A DNA stretch of 64,000 nucleotides from an uncultured Marvinbryantia sp. GTDB taxonomy: Bacteria > Bacillota > Clostridia > Lachnospirales > Lachnospiraceae. The stretch covers positions 54,579-118,578 of the forward strand of contig CANRIR010000001.1 in assembly GCA_947630735.1 (NCBI GenBank). The letters are read 5' to 3'. Made by a program: the position numbers and the translations under genes. Shown in pieces: positions 1 to 8,870 of the stretch. The notes beneath the pieces are model-generated. The model was given only the letters and a program-made list of their open reading frames with translations. It was not told the DNA's origin and made no database searches. The first letter of the stretch is position 1; each line of letters begins with the position of its first letter.

Positions 1-21
1 AAAGAGAAGTGGAGGAGACAA

Positions 22-1374
22 ATGAGCAAATGGTATGAGAAAGCGGTGTTCTATCACATGTACCCTCTGGGGATGACGGGAGCGCCGAAGGAAAACAACG
101 TGCAGCAGACGGAGCATCGGTTCGGGGAGCTGTCGGACTGGCTGCCGCACCTGCAGGACATCGGGTGCACGGCCATCTACATCGGCCCGCTGTTCGAGTC
201 GTCCACCCACGGGTACGACACCAGGGATTACCGCCTGGTGGACCGCCGGCTGGGGGACAATGAGGATTTTAAAGAGTTTGTGAAAAAAGCCCATGACCTG
301 GGCATCCGCATCGTGGTGGACGGCGTGTTCAACCACACGGGGCGCGAGTTCTTTGCCTTCCAGGACATTCAGAGGAACCGGGAAAACTCGCCCTACCGGA
401 ACTGGTACAAGGGCATCAACTTCGGCTGGAACTCGGCCTACAACGACGGTTTCAGCTATGAGTCCTGGCGCAACTGCCAGAACCTGGTAAATCTGAACCT
501 GTATGAGCGGGCCGTGAAGGATTACCTGTTTGACGTGATCCGGTTCTGGATCCACGAGTTTGACATCGACGGCATCCGCCTGGACTGTGCGGACTGCCTG
601 GACTTTGATTTTATGAAGGAGATGCGCTGGATCACGGGCCAGGAAAAAGAGGATTTCTGGCTGATGGGCGAAGTGATCCACGGCGACTACGCGCGCTGGG
701 CCAACGACCAGATGCTGCACTCCGTCACCAATTACGAGCTGCACAAGGGCCTGTATTCCGGGCACAACGACCACAATTATTTTGAGATCGCCCACACCAT
801 CCGCCGGGAGTTCGACGAGAACGGCGGCATCTACCGCGGCAGGAAGCTGTATTCCTTCGTGGACAACCACGATGTGGAGCGCATCATTACCAAGCTGAAC
901 AACAAAGACCACATCCGCTCGGTCTACACTCTGCTCTACACCCTGCCGGGCATCCCCTCCATCTACTACGGGAGCGAGTTCGGCATCGAGGGCAGAAAGG
1001 AGCAGGGCAGCGACGACTCCCTGCGGCCCCGCCTGCTGGTGGAGGAGTGCAGGAAAAACAACGCGCACCCGGAGCTGACCGCATACATCCGCGCGCTGGG
1101 CGAGCTGCGAAAGGACAATGAGATCCTGGTGCAGGGCGTGTACCGGGAACTGCTGCTCATGAACCGCCAGTACGCGTTCGCGCGCATCCTGGACGGCCGG
1201 GCTGTGATCGTGGCGGTCAACAACGACGAAGCGCCGTCGGAGATCTATGTGCCGGTTCCCGTGGGGGCGGCGGAGCTGACGGACTGGGTCACCAAAGAGA
1301 AGCGGGCCGTGGAAAACGGGAAAGTGAAGGTTTCCCTGGACGCCTGCGGCACAAGTATTTTGTATCAAGAATAA
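22..1374 (+). CDS. GH13 alpha-amylase family glycosidase
   Basis: Cytosolic alpha-glucan hydrolase of glycoside hydrolase family 13 (450 aa, no signal peptide). The four family regions are visible: DGVFNH near residue 100, GIRLDCAD with the presumed nucleophile Asp188, the general acid Glu217 in MGEVIH, and Asp284 in VDNHD. The overall shape (short N-terminus, (beta/alpha)8 barrel, small C-terminal beta domain) suits a maltodextrin-type amylase or cyclomaltodextrinase-like enzyme. It lies 10 bases upstream of the branching enzyme gene, so the two are probably one operon for glycogen or maltodextrin turnover. A GGAGGAG Shine-Dalgarno precedes ATG 22. The promoter lies outside the window. Exact substrate is not determinable. 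Confidence 0.9.
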   Translation: MSKWYEKAVFYHMYPLGMTGAPKENNVQQTEHRFGELSDWLPHLQDIGCTAIYIGPLFESSTHGYDTRDYRLVDRRLGDNEDFKEFVKKAHDLGIRIVVDGVFNHTGREFFAFQDIQRNRENSPYRNWYKGINFGWNSAYNDGFSYESWRNCQNLVNLNLYERAVKDYLFDVIRFWIHEFDIDGIRLDCADCLDFDFMKEMRWITGQEKEDFWLMGEVIHGDYARWANDQMLHSVTNYELHKGLYSGHNDHNYFEIAHTIRREFDENGGIYRGRKLYSFVDNHDVERIITKLNNKDHIRSVYTLLYTLPGIPSIYYGSEFGIEGRKEQGSDDSLRPRLLVEECRKNNAHPELTAYIRALGELRKDNEILVQGVYRELLLMNRQYAFARILDGRAVIVAVNNDEAPSEIYVPVPVGAAELTDWVTKEKRAVENGKVKVSLDACGTSILYQE

Positions 1375-1384
1375 GGAGAAAGAG

Positions 1385-3400
1385 ATGAAAAAGACAGAGG
1401 AGCAGAAAAACGTGTGGGATGTCCGCGTGGGAGAGCTGGATCAGTACCTGTTCGGACAGGGCAATCATTATGACATTTACAAAAAGCTGGGCGCGCACCC
1501 GGCCGTGATCGACGGGAAACAGGGCGTCTATTTTGCGGTGTGGGCGCCGCACGCCGAGTCGGTGTATCTGGTGGGAGACTTCTGCGGCTGGGACGAGACG
1601 GCGCATCCCATGAAGCGTCTGGAGCCGCTTGGCATCTACGAGCTGTTTTTGGAGGGCCTGAAGCCCGGGGCGATGTATAAATACCTCATCTGCACCCGCG
1701 ACGGCAGAAAGCTGTATAAGATGGATCCCTTCGGGAACCAGGCGGAGTTCCGCCCCGGCACGGCGTCCATCGTGGCGGACATCTCGCATCTTGCGTGGCA
1801 CGACGAGAAGTGGCTCGCGAAGCGCAGGGAGCAGGACCTGGATTCCATGCCCATGGCGATCTACGAGGTGCATCCCGGTTCCTGGATGAAGCACCCCTAC
1901 ACGGAGGAGAAGCCGGACGGCTTTTACAATTACCGCGAGTTCGCGGAGCGCCTCACGGAGTATGTGAAGGACATGGGCTACACCCATGTGGAGCTGATGG
2001 GCATTGCGGAGCATCCCTTCGACGGCTCCTGGGGCTATCAGGTAACGGGTTACTACGCCCCCACGGCGCGCTACGGCACGCCGCAGGATTTCGCCTGGAT
2101 GGTGGACTACTTCCACAAAAACGGCATCGGCGTCATTCTGGACTGGGTTCCGGCGCACTTCCCCAAGGACGCCTGCGGCCTGGCGGAGTTTGACGGGCAG
2201 CCCCTCTTTGAGTACGCGGATTCCCGCAAGGGCGAGCATCCCGACTGGGGCACGAAGGTCTTTGACTTTGAAAAGAACGAGGTGCGCAACTTCCTCATCG
2301 CGAACGCGCTGTACTGGGTGGAACATTTCCACGTCGACGGCCTGCGGGTGGACGCCGTGGCATCCATGCTCTATCTGGACTACGGCCGCTCCGGCGGACA
2401 GTGGGTGCCCAACATCTACGGCGAGAACAAAAATCTGGAGGCCATCGAGTTTTTCCGCCATCTGAACAGCGTGGTGCCGGGCAGGAACCCGGGCGTGCTG
2501 ATGATCGCGGAGGAGTCCACCGCGTGGCCCATGGTGACGGGCGCGCCGAAGGACGGCGGCCTCGGATTCGGCCTGAAGTGGAACATGGGCTGGATGCACG
2601 ACTTTTTGGATTATATGAAGCTGGATCCCATCTACCGCAGCTTCAACCACAACAAGATGACCTTCTCCCTGACCTACGCGTTCTCGGAGCAGTTTATCCT
2701 GGTGCTCTCCCACGACGAGGTGGTGCACCTGAAATGTTCCATGATCAATAAGATGCCCGGCCTGTACGACGACAAATTCGCCAACCTGAAGGCCGGCTAC
2801 ACCTATATGTTCGCCCACCCCGGCAAGAAGCTGCTCTTTATGGGGCAGGATTTCGCCCAGTTCCAGGAGTGGAGCGAGGCCCGCGAGCTGGACTGGTATC
2901 TGTTGGGCGAGGAGAAGCACCGTCAGCTGCAGCACTATGTGCGCCAGCTGCTGCACCTGTACACCCAGAATCCGGCCATGCACACCCTGGATCATTCCTG
3001 GGAAGGGTTCGAGTGGATCAACGCGGACGACAACACCCGCAGTATTTTCAGCTTCATCCGCCATTCGGCCGACGGGAAGCGCAACCTGGTGTTTGTGATC
3101 AACTTTACGCCCATGGCGCGCGATTACTACCGGGTGGGCGTGCCGCAGAAGGGCAGTTACAGGCTGATTTTAAACAGCGACGCCGAGATGTTCGGCGGGC
3201 ACGGACAGCCGCAGCCGGAAGTGCTCCAGTCGGCGAAGGGCGAGTGCGACGGCATGCCGTACTATCTGGAATACCATCTGCCGCCCTACGGCGCAATGGT
3301 GTTTGAATATACCAAGCGCGCTCCCCGCACCTCGAAAAAACCGGAGCAGGAGACGAAGAAACCGGGCCAGGGGACAAAGGCACCGAAGACCAAAAAATAA
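1385..3400 (+). CDS. glgB: 1,4-alpha-glucan branching enzyme
   Basis: Forms alpha-1,6 branches in glycogen. The 671-aa protein has an N-terminal CBM48-like domain (roughly residues 30-120, with the motif YFAVWAPHAESVYLVGDF), a GH13 barrel and a C-terminal beta domain. Catalytic residues are visible as Asp323 (GLRVDAVAS), the Glu at about 376 (IAEEST) and Asp444 (LSHDEVVH). The long conserved stretch INKMPGLYDDKFANLK is typical of GlgB. The last 30 or so residues are a Lys/Pro-rich tail that is not part of the enzyme fold. SD AAGGAG precedes ATG 1385. It follows the GH13 gene closely and is probably co-transcribed with it. Confidence 0.95.
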   Translation: MKKTEEQKNVWDVRVGELDQYLFGQGNHYDIYKKLGAHPAVIDGKQGVYFAVWAPHAESVYLVGDFCGWDETAHPMKRLEPLGIYELFLEGLKPGAMYKYLICTRDGRKLYKMDPFGNQAEFRPGTASIVADISHLAWHDEKWLAKRREQDLDSMPMAIYEVHPGSWMKHPYTEEKPDGFYNYREFAERLTEYVKDMGYTHVELMGIAEHPFDGSWGYQVTGYYAPTARYGTPQDFAWMVDYFHKNGIGVILDWVPAHFPKDACGLAEFDGQPLFEYADSRKGEHPDWGTKVFDFEKNEVRNFLIANALYWVEHFHVDGLRVDAVASMLYLDYGRSGGQWVPNIYGENKNLEAIEFFRHLNSVVPGRNPGVLMIAEESTAWPMVTGAPKDGGLGFGLKWNMGWMHDFLDYMKLDPIYRSFNHNKMTFSLTYAFSEQFILVLSHDEVVHLKCSMINKMPGLYDDKFANLKAGYTYMFAHPGKKLLFMGQDFAQFQEWSEARELDWYLLGEEKHRQLQHYVRQLLHLYTQNPAMHTLDHSWEGFEWINADDNTRSIFSFIRHSADGKRNLVFVINFTPMARDYYRVGVPQKGSYRLILNSDAEMFGGHGQPQPEVLQSAKGECDGMPYYLEYHLPPYGAMVFEYTKRAPRTSKKPEQETKKPGQGTKAPKTKK

Positions 3401-3485
3401 AACACAGGCGGCGGCTTTTCTGCCGCGGGAATGAAGGGCGATATTCTGGCATATACTTATGCAAACGGAGACGTGGAGTGAGTAC

Positions 3486-4820
3486 GTGTCAGAATATCGT
3501 CGTTTTGTATCTTATCTTTATGAGTATCGGAAAGGGAGAAAAGAGAACAACTGCGGGTTTGTGAAGGTGGAGATCCGCAATGGAGCCTGCCGCATCCGGC
3601 TCCGCCTGCAGCCCTCCGGGTGCGCGGATCCTCTGCAGGTGTATGGATTTGTGCGGGACCGGCAGGAGATCCTGGGCATCCCCCTGGGAACCGCGCAGGC
3701 GCAGAGCGGCGCCTGTGAATTTCAGGCCGGTTATCCGGCGGCCGCGGTGGGAGGCACTTCTTATTCCATCCGTGACGTGCGCGGCATCTGGCTGCAGAGC
3801 GCGGACGGGCAGAATTACATAACGGTGTGGGATGACGAGCCGGTGGCGGCGGAGCGCTTCCGGGTGCTGCCGGAAAAAACAGCGGAGCAGGAACCGGCGC
3901 GGGAGCAGGCCGTCGCGGCGGGTCAGATGCGTGCGGAAACAGAGGCGGGCGCGCAGGAAACCGCAGCAGGGCAGACCCATGCGGAAGCGGAGACGGGCGC
4001 GCAGGAAGCCGCAGCGGAGCAGACCCGTGCGGAAGCGGAGGAGGATGCGCAGGAAACCGCAGCAGGGCAGACCCATGCGGAAACGGAGACGGGCGCGCAG
4101 GAAGCCGCAGCGGGGCAGGAACAGACGGATGCGCAGGCGGCCGGTGCGGAACAGATCTGCACGGAAGCGGAGACAATCGCACCGGAAACCGCAGCGGAGC
4201 AGGAACAGACGGATGCGCAGGCGGCCGGTGCGGGACAGACTTGTGCGGAAGCGGAGACGATCGCACCGGAAATCGCGGCGGAGCATGCCCGTGCAGAAAC
4301 ACAGGCGGCCGCGGCGGAGCAGGTGCAAAGTGCAGGCTGGGACAGCGCCCGAAGCGCCCGGCCGTCCGGCAGCCTCTATCAGCGCTGGGAGCAGTTTTTA
4401 AACCACTATCCGCAGGTCCGGCCCTTCGCCGACGATGAGATCACCCAGTGCATTATGATCGCGCTGAAGGATCTGTCCTTTCTGCAGAGCGGGGAGTGGC
4501 ATTTTGGCCGGAATACCTTTGTGCGGCAGGCATATGCGAGATATCATCATCTGCTATTGGGCTGTCACAGAAGCGGACGCTTCGTGCTGGCAGTGCCCGG
4601 GACCGGCCGCGACCCACAGGAAAAGCAGATGGCCCGGATGTACGGGTTCCCCTATTTTAAAGACAGCGCAGAGCCGCAGGAAGTAGGCTGTGTGCGCGCG
4701 GCGGATGAACAGAGCAGCGCATCGGACAGACAGGGAAGTGCGGTGAACGGACAGGGCAGCCCGGCATTGACCGGGTACTGGTACCATTTTTTGAACGAGG
4801 CATGCCCCGCAGATCTTTAA
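3486..4820 (+). CDS. DUF6128-type protein with a long Ala/Glu/Gln repeat linker
   Basis: Lachnospiraceae-type protein of unknown function. The N-terminal domain (about 115 residues, beginning SEYRRFVSYLYEY) and the C-terminal domain (HFGRNTFVRQAYARYHHLLLG, then PGTGRDPQEKQMARMYGFPYF) match what is usually called DUF6128. Between them is a low-complexity linker made of tandem repeats. I prefer GTG 3486, which has GGAG seven bases upstream; an in-frame ATG at 3459 lacks a clear SD. No signal peptide or membrane segment is seen, so the protein is probably cytosolic. It follows glgB after a short gap. The family role is unknown to me and the linker length may vary between strains. Confidence 0.75.
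   Translation: MSEYRRFVSYLYEYRKGRKENNCGFVKVEIRNGACRIRLRLQPSGCADPLQVYGFVRDRQEILGIPLGTAQAQSGACEFQAGYPAAAVGGTSYSIRDVRGIWLQSADGQNYITVWDDEPVAAERFRVLPEKTAEQEPAREQAVAAGQMRAETEAGAQETAAGQTHAEAETGAQEAAAEQTRAEAEEDAQETAAGQTHAETETGAQEAAAGQEQTDAQAAGAEQICTEAETIAPETAAEQEQTDAQAAGAGQTCAEAETIAPEIAAEHARAETQAAAAEQVQSAGWDSARSARPSGSLYQRWEQFLNHYPQVRPFADDEITQCIMIALKDLSFLQSGEWHFGRNTFVRQAYARYHHLLLGCHRSGRFVLAVPGTGRDPQEKQMARMYGFPYFKDSAEPQEVGCVRAADEQSSASDRQGSAVNGQGSPALTGYWYHFLNEACPADL
3906..4284 (+). repeat. 48-bp and 84-bp tandem repeats inside the DUF6128 gene
   Basis: Four 48-bp units start at 3954, 4002, 4050 and 4098, each coding a 16-residue unit like QETAAGQTHAEAETGA. They are followed by two 84-bp units starting at about 4116 and 4200 (28 residues each, with EQEQTDAQAAGA). 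The reading frame stays open throughout. Confidence 0.85.
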
Positions 4821-4935
4821 AAATTTTTTTCTTTTCCTGCAACAGATACACACGTTTTTGACACTATATGTATGTAAAGGGCATTTGCCGGAGACATATC
4901 ATGATATAGTCATTTGTGAATTTAGAGGTAGTTTT

Positions 4936-5436
4936 ATGGAACAGCAGATAAAATTAGTGGAACAGGCAAAAAACGGAGATACGCAGGCATTCGCCGAGCT
5001 GTACCGGGGCGTGTATCAGCAGCTGTACCGGTTCGCCCTGTATACCCTGAAGAACAGCCACGACGCGGAGGACGCGGTGAGCGATACCGTGACGGACGCG
5101 TGGGCCGGGATCGGTTCCCTGCAAAAGACAGGATCATTTCAGAACTGGATCTTTAAGATCTTGTCCAACAAGTGCCGCAGGCGGCTGCGGGAGTATGTGG
5201 ACAGGACGGAGGAACTGCCGGAGGAACTGGCGGCTTCCTTTGGGGACGCGGACGAGGGAATGGATGTGAGGGCCGCCTTTTCGCGGCTGGAAGATGAGGA
5301 GCGGCAGATCTTGTCCCTGCGCATTTTCGGCGGCTACACCAGCCGGGAGATCGCCGCGGCGATGCAGATGAACGACAATACTGTGCGCTCAAAGCACAAG
5401 CGCGCCCTGGAAAAGATGGCGGCGTGGCTCGGGTAA
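4936..5436 (+). CDS. ECF-type sigma-70 family RNA polymerase sigma factor
   Basis: A 166-aa sigma factor with only regions 2 and 4. Region 2 covers about residues 10-75 (FAELYRGVYQQLYRFALYTLKN, DAEDAVSDTVTDAW) and region 4 about 110-160 (SRLEDEERQILSLRIFGGYTSREIAAAM, then a helix-turn-helix with DNTVRSKHKRALEKM). The chosen ATG 4936 has GAGGT upstream; an in-frame start at 4858 would add 26 residues that do not belong to the family. The beta-propeller gene follows nine bases downstream with its own SD. In Firmicutes such a neighbour often controls the sigma factor, so this is probably an extracytoplasmic signalling pair, though that is inference. Confidence 0.88.
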   Translation: MEQQIKLVEQAKNGDTQAFAELYRGVYQQLYRFALYTLKNSHDAEDAVSDTVTDAWAGIGSLQKTGSFQNWIFKILSNKCRRRLREYVDRTEELPEELAASFGDADEGMDVRAAFSRLEDEERQILSLRIFGGYTSREIAAAMQMNDNTVRSKHKRALEKMAAWLG

Positions 5437-5445
5437 GGAGGAACG

Positions 5446-8001
5446 ATGATGGGAGAACAGGATCGGGAGAAACGGGAAAAGAACGGACAGGAGATCATGG
5501 AGAAAAACGGGCAGGAATTTACGGAGAAGAATGAGCAGGAGATCATGGAAAGGATCCGGCAGTCGCAGGAGCAGATCTTGGTGCCGGACTCTTTAAGTCC
5601 GGAAAACATAAAAAAGAAGCTGGACGAAAGTATCGCGGCAGCAAAAAACGCCGAAGGAAAGAGTACTGCGGCGTCAAAAGGCACTGAAGAAAAGAGCGCT
5701 GCGGAACATGCCGTGGAACATGTCGGAAAAAATGTCGGAGAACATGCCGGAGAGAATGCCGGAGAACATGCCGGGGAGAGCGCCGGACAGGGCAGCGGGA
5801 AGATCGTTCCCATAAAGAAATGGCGAAAGACCGTCCTGCGCATCGCAAAGACCGCGGCCGCCGCGCTGGTCATCTTTGCGGCGGGGCACCAGATAGGGGC
5901 CGTGCAGATGCGCAGAACGCTCCTGCCGGTCCAGTCTGACCAGTCATTACAGATGGAAACGGAACTTACACATGAGAACAACACCGAAGCGGCTCAGCAG
6001 AGCGTGCAGGAAAACGCCGAAGCGGGCGTGCAGATGGCAAAGATGGAAACGGGCATACAGATAGCGGAGACGGAACCGGCCGCGCAGGAGGACAGTGCCA
6101 TCAGCACCATGCCCTTAAAGCAGGAACTGTTCACGGTGCCCCAGAGCGAAGCCGCTGTGGATCAGGCAGACACAGACGAGCCAGCGGTAAACGAAGCCGC
6201 CGCAGATCAGGCAGAAGCCGGGACTGCCGTGAGCGAGGCCGCGGCTCCCGTGAAGAAGACTGCCAGAGCGGATCTGGCCGCCGCGGATCAGGAAGACACA
6301 GCCGAGGCAGCGGCGGATGAAACCGCGCCGGATCAGGCGGAGGGCATCGCCCCCGTGGGAAGCGCGGAGGAGCTCTACAACCGCCTGGTGGAGTTTCAGA
6401 ACCAGAACGGCTATGACATGGGCGTGAACGTCAAATATCAGGCAATGGCCATCGCGGAGGATGCGTCATTTGAAGTGGCGGCGGAAAACGCGCCCGTGGC
6501 GGCAGGGGCAGGAGCGGAAAGCGGGAGCTATTCCTCCACCAATCTGCGGCAGCTGGGCGTGGACGAGAGTGACATTGTAAAGACGGACGGGAAATATATC
6601 TATATTCTGAAGCGGAACAGTTCCGTGAAGATCATCAGCGCCGAGGGCGAGGAGCTGGCCCTCATCCAGTCGCTGGTGCCGGAGGATCTGAGCGTGTCGG
6701 TGCGGGATATGTATGTGGACGGCGATACGCTGAACGTGATCACCAGCGGCAGCAAGACCGCCATGCTGGAGGAGGAGCCCGATGTGTACACCACCCAGGA
6801 CTACGACTTCGCCCAGGTGTGGACCTATGACATCGCGGACCGCAAAGCGCCGAAGCTGCTGGGCTGCGCGGAGCAGGAAGGCTATTATCACAGCAGCCGC
6901 AAGGTGGGCGACTACATCTACCTGTTTACCCAGTTCCAGCCAAAGATCGGCAATTCCGCGGAGCGCGGCATCATGCCCCTGGTCAACGGCACGGCTATGC
7001 CGGTGTCCGACATTTATCTGCCGAAGACGCTGCAGTCCACGTCCTACCTGGTCATCGGTTCCGTGAACGTGAAGGATCCCGGCCGGACGGTCAGCCACAA
7101 GGCGGTGGTTTCCGGTGTGAACCATTTCTATGTGAGCACGGAAAGCATTTTTATCTGCAACCAGAGCTGGGAAAACGGAAAAGACGTCACGGAGATCCTG
7201 AAATTCTCTTATCGGGACGGCGAGATCCGCGGCGTGGGGGCGTGCAGCCTGGAAGGGTATTTAAACGACACCTTCTCTTTGGACGAGTACAACGGTTATC
7301 TGCGTGTGGTGGCCACCGACTGGAACAGCGGGGATGAAGTGAACGCGCTCTACATCTACGACGAGAACATGAACCTGACGGGAAAGATCGGCGACATCGC
7401 GCCGGACGAGACCATCCGCTCCGCACGTTTCCTGGGCGATACCGGATATTTCGTGACCTTCAGGCAGACGGATCCTCTGTTTTCCGTGGATCTGTCCGAT
7501 CCGGCCGATCCCCGGATCCTGGGCGAACTGAAAGTGACCGGGTTTTCCTCCTACCTGCATTACTACGGGGAGAACCGGCTGCTGGGCATCGGCTATGACG
7601 CGGATTCCGGGACCGGCGCGACAACGGGCATCAAGCTGTCCATGTTCGACATCTCCGACCCGGCGAACGTGACGGAAGTGAAGCGGTACATCATCAAAGA
7701 CGCCGACTACTGCCCGGGGCTTTCCGACTACAAGTCCATCCTGATCGACCCGGACAAAAACCTGTTTGGATTTGTGTGCGACAACAAATATCTGGTGTTC
7801 TCCTACGACGAGCAGGAGGGCTTTCGGAACAAGCTGGCCTACAATATGTCCGAGGGCAGCGAAAAGTCAAACTACTGGTACGAGTACGAGGACGTGCGCG
7901 GGCTGTATATCGGCGACACCTTCTACCTGGCGAACATGGACGCGGTGCGGGCGTTCGACATGGCGGACGGCTTTGAGCAGAAAACAAAGCTGGAGATCTG
8001 A
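5446..8001 (+). CDS. Membrane-anchored beta-propeller domain protein
   Basis: An 851-aa protein. Residues 1-125 are a hydrophilic, probably cytoplasmic region with repetitive EKNGQE and GEHAGE motifs. One membrane segment lies near 130-150 (LRIAKTAAAALVIFAAGHQIGA). An Ala/Glu/Asp-rich linker runs to about 300. From about 360 to the end is a secreted beta-propeller family domain, recognised by LGVDESDIVKTDGKYIYIL and repeated Tyr-rich blades. A cytoplasmic N-terminus, one membrane pass and an outside sensor domain directly after an ECF sigma gene is the layout of an anti-sigma factor, but no zinc-type anti-sigma motif is seen. ATG 5449, seven bases after GGAGG, is an equally good start. The stop codon abuts that of the convergent plsC. 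Confidence 0.85.
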   Translation: MMGEQDREKREKNGQEIMEKNGQEFTEKNEQEIMERIRQSQEQILVPDSLSPENIKKKLDESIAAAKNAEGKSTAASKGTEEKSAAEHAVEHVGKNVGEHAGENAGEHAGESAGQGSGKIVPIKKWRKTVLRIAKTAAAALVIFAAGHQIGAVQMRRTLLPVQSDQSLQMETELTHENNTEAAQQSVQENAEAGVQMAKMETGIQIAETEPAAQEDSAISTMPLKQELFTVPQSEAAVDQADTDEPAVNEAAADQAEAGTAVSEAAAPVKKTARADLAAADQEDTAEAAADETAPDQAEGIAPVGSAEELYNRLVEFQNQNGYDMGVNVKYQAMAIAEDASFEVAAENAPVAAGAGAESGSYSSTNLRQLGVDESDIVKTDGKYIYILKRNSSVKIISAEGEELALIQSLVPEDLSVSVRDMYVDGDTLNVITSGSKTAMLEEEPDVYTTQDYDFAQVWTYDIADRKAPKLLGCAEQEGYYHSSRKVGDYIYLFTQFQPKIGNSAERGIMPLVNGTAMPVSDIYLPKTLQSTSYLVIGSVNVKDPGRTVSHKAVVSGVNHFYVSTESIFICNQSWENGKDVTEILKFSYRDGEIRGVGACSLEGYLNDTFSLDEYNGYLRVVATDWNSGDEVNALYIYDENMNLTGKIGDIAPDETIRSARFLGDTGYFVTFRQTDPLFSVDLSDPADPRILGELKVTGFSSYLHYYGENRLLGIGYDADSGTGATTGIKLSMFDISDPANVTEVKRYIIKDADYCPGLSDYKSILIDPDKNLFGFVCDNKYLVFSYDEQEGFRNKLAYNMSEGSEKSNYWYEYEDVRGLYIGDTFYLANMDAVRAFDMADGFEQKTKLEI

Positions 8002-8730
8002 TCACAGCTGATCGGCGCGGTCCAGCATTTCCTGAATGACCTTCTGGGTGTGGGCACCGAGAAACTTCTTCTCCTCCTTCGAGAGGGCGTTGGGGTAGAT
8101 CGGCTGCCCATACTGCAGGATCACACGGGTGGGTTTTATCTTCGGAAAATGATTTTCAAAAATATCGGCGGAGTGGGTAATGGCCATGGGAATGATGGCG
8201 CATCCCGTCTTTTCCGCCATCTTGAGGCTGCCCTCTTTGAAGGGCAGCATTTTTCCGTCTCTGCTGCGGGTGCCCTCCGGGAAGATGCACATGGAGATAC
8301 CGTCTTTCATCTGCTGGATGCCGGTCAGGATGGTCTTTAAGCCCTCGCGGATGTCCGTGCGGTTGAGGAAAAGGCAGTGGAGGCGCTTCATCCACAGGGA
8401 CAGCAGGGGGATCTTTTCCATGCTGTCCTTCGCCACGTAGCCGGTCAGGCCGGGGCAGCGGCAGTAGGTGATCAGGATGTCAAAATAGCTGTTGTGGTTC
8501 CCCACGTAGAGCACCGTCTCATCTTTGGGGACGTTTTCGGCCCCGAAGACGGCAACCTTCACGCCGGATTCCCAGAGGATCAGCCGGAACGCGCCCTGGA
8601 CGATGCGCAGGGAGGAGATGTCCCGCATGTAGGGATTGAACTTTCCGATGATCCACTCCGCGATGAGCACCGGTATGGTAAGCACCAGAAAACCGACGAC
8701 CGTGATCACAACGATAATAAAACGCAGCAT
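8002..8730 (-). CDS. plsC: 1-acyl-sn-glycerol-3-phosphate acyltransferase (PlsC family)
   Basis: A 242-aa membrane-associated acyltransferase for phosphatidic acid synthesis. One N-terminal hydrophobic helix spans residues 2-25. The catalytic HX4D motif is His79 to Asp84 (NHNSYFD) and the glycerol-phosphate-binding motif FPEGTRS is at 150-156. The start at 8730 has AGAGG upstream on the minus strand. Longer in-frame versions extend into non-coding and LRR-gene sequence and are rejected. It is divergent from the LRR gene and shares a single -35 hexamer with it. It ends back-to-back with the propeller gene without a visible terminator. Confidence 0.92.
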   Translation of the reverse strand: MLRFIIVVITVVGFLVLTIPVLIAEWIIGKFNPYMRDISSLRIVQGAFRLILWESGVKVAVFGAENVPKDETVLYVGNHNSYFDILITYCRCPGLTGYVAKDSMEKIPLLSLWMKRLHCLFLNRTDIREGLKTILTGIQQMKDGISMCIFPEGTRSRDGKMLPFKEGSLKMAEKTGCAIIPMAITHSADIFENHFPKIKPTRVILQYGQPIYPNALSKEEKKFLGAHTQKVIQEMLDRADQL

Positions 8731-8764
8731 AACAGAGCCTCTTTTCACATAGATATTTTTTTCC

Positions 8765-8793
8765 AGTATACAAAATCTGAAGAAAAGTTGCAA
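8765..8793 (-). promoter_or_regulatory. Promoter of plsC
   Basis: On the minus strand, TTGCAA (8788-8793) and TATACT (8765-8770) are separated by 17 bases. The -35 hexamer is self-complementary and also serves the opposite promoter. Confidence 0.6.
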
Positions 8794-8817
8794 GCACAGA
8801 AAAGGTTGTGTTATACT
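8788..8817 (+). promoter_or_regulatory. Promoter of the LRR surface protein gene
   Basis: TTGCAA at 8788-8793 and TATACT at 8812-8817 with an 18-base spacer, giving a 5' untranslated region of about 47 bases before ATG 8871. Confidence 0.6.
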
Positions 8818-8870
8818 GAATGCCAGAGGAGCAGAAGTCTGGTTTTGGGTTTTTTGAAAGGAATGATAAG

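Noticed and set aside
1289..3064. Long minus-strand ORF (591 aa) opposite glgB
   Set aside because: Composition is His/Val/Leu/Arg-rich antisense of a GC-rich gene; no motif, and glgB is certain.
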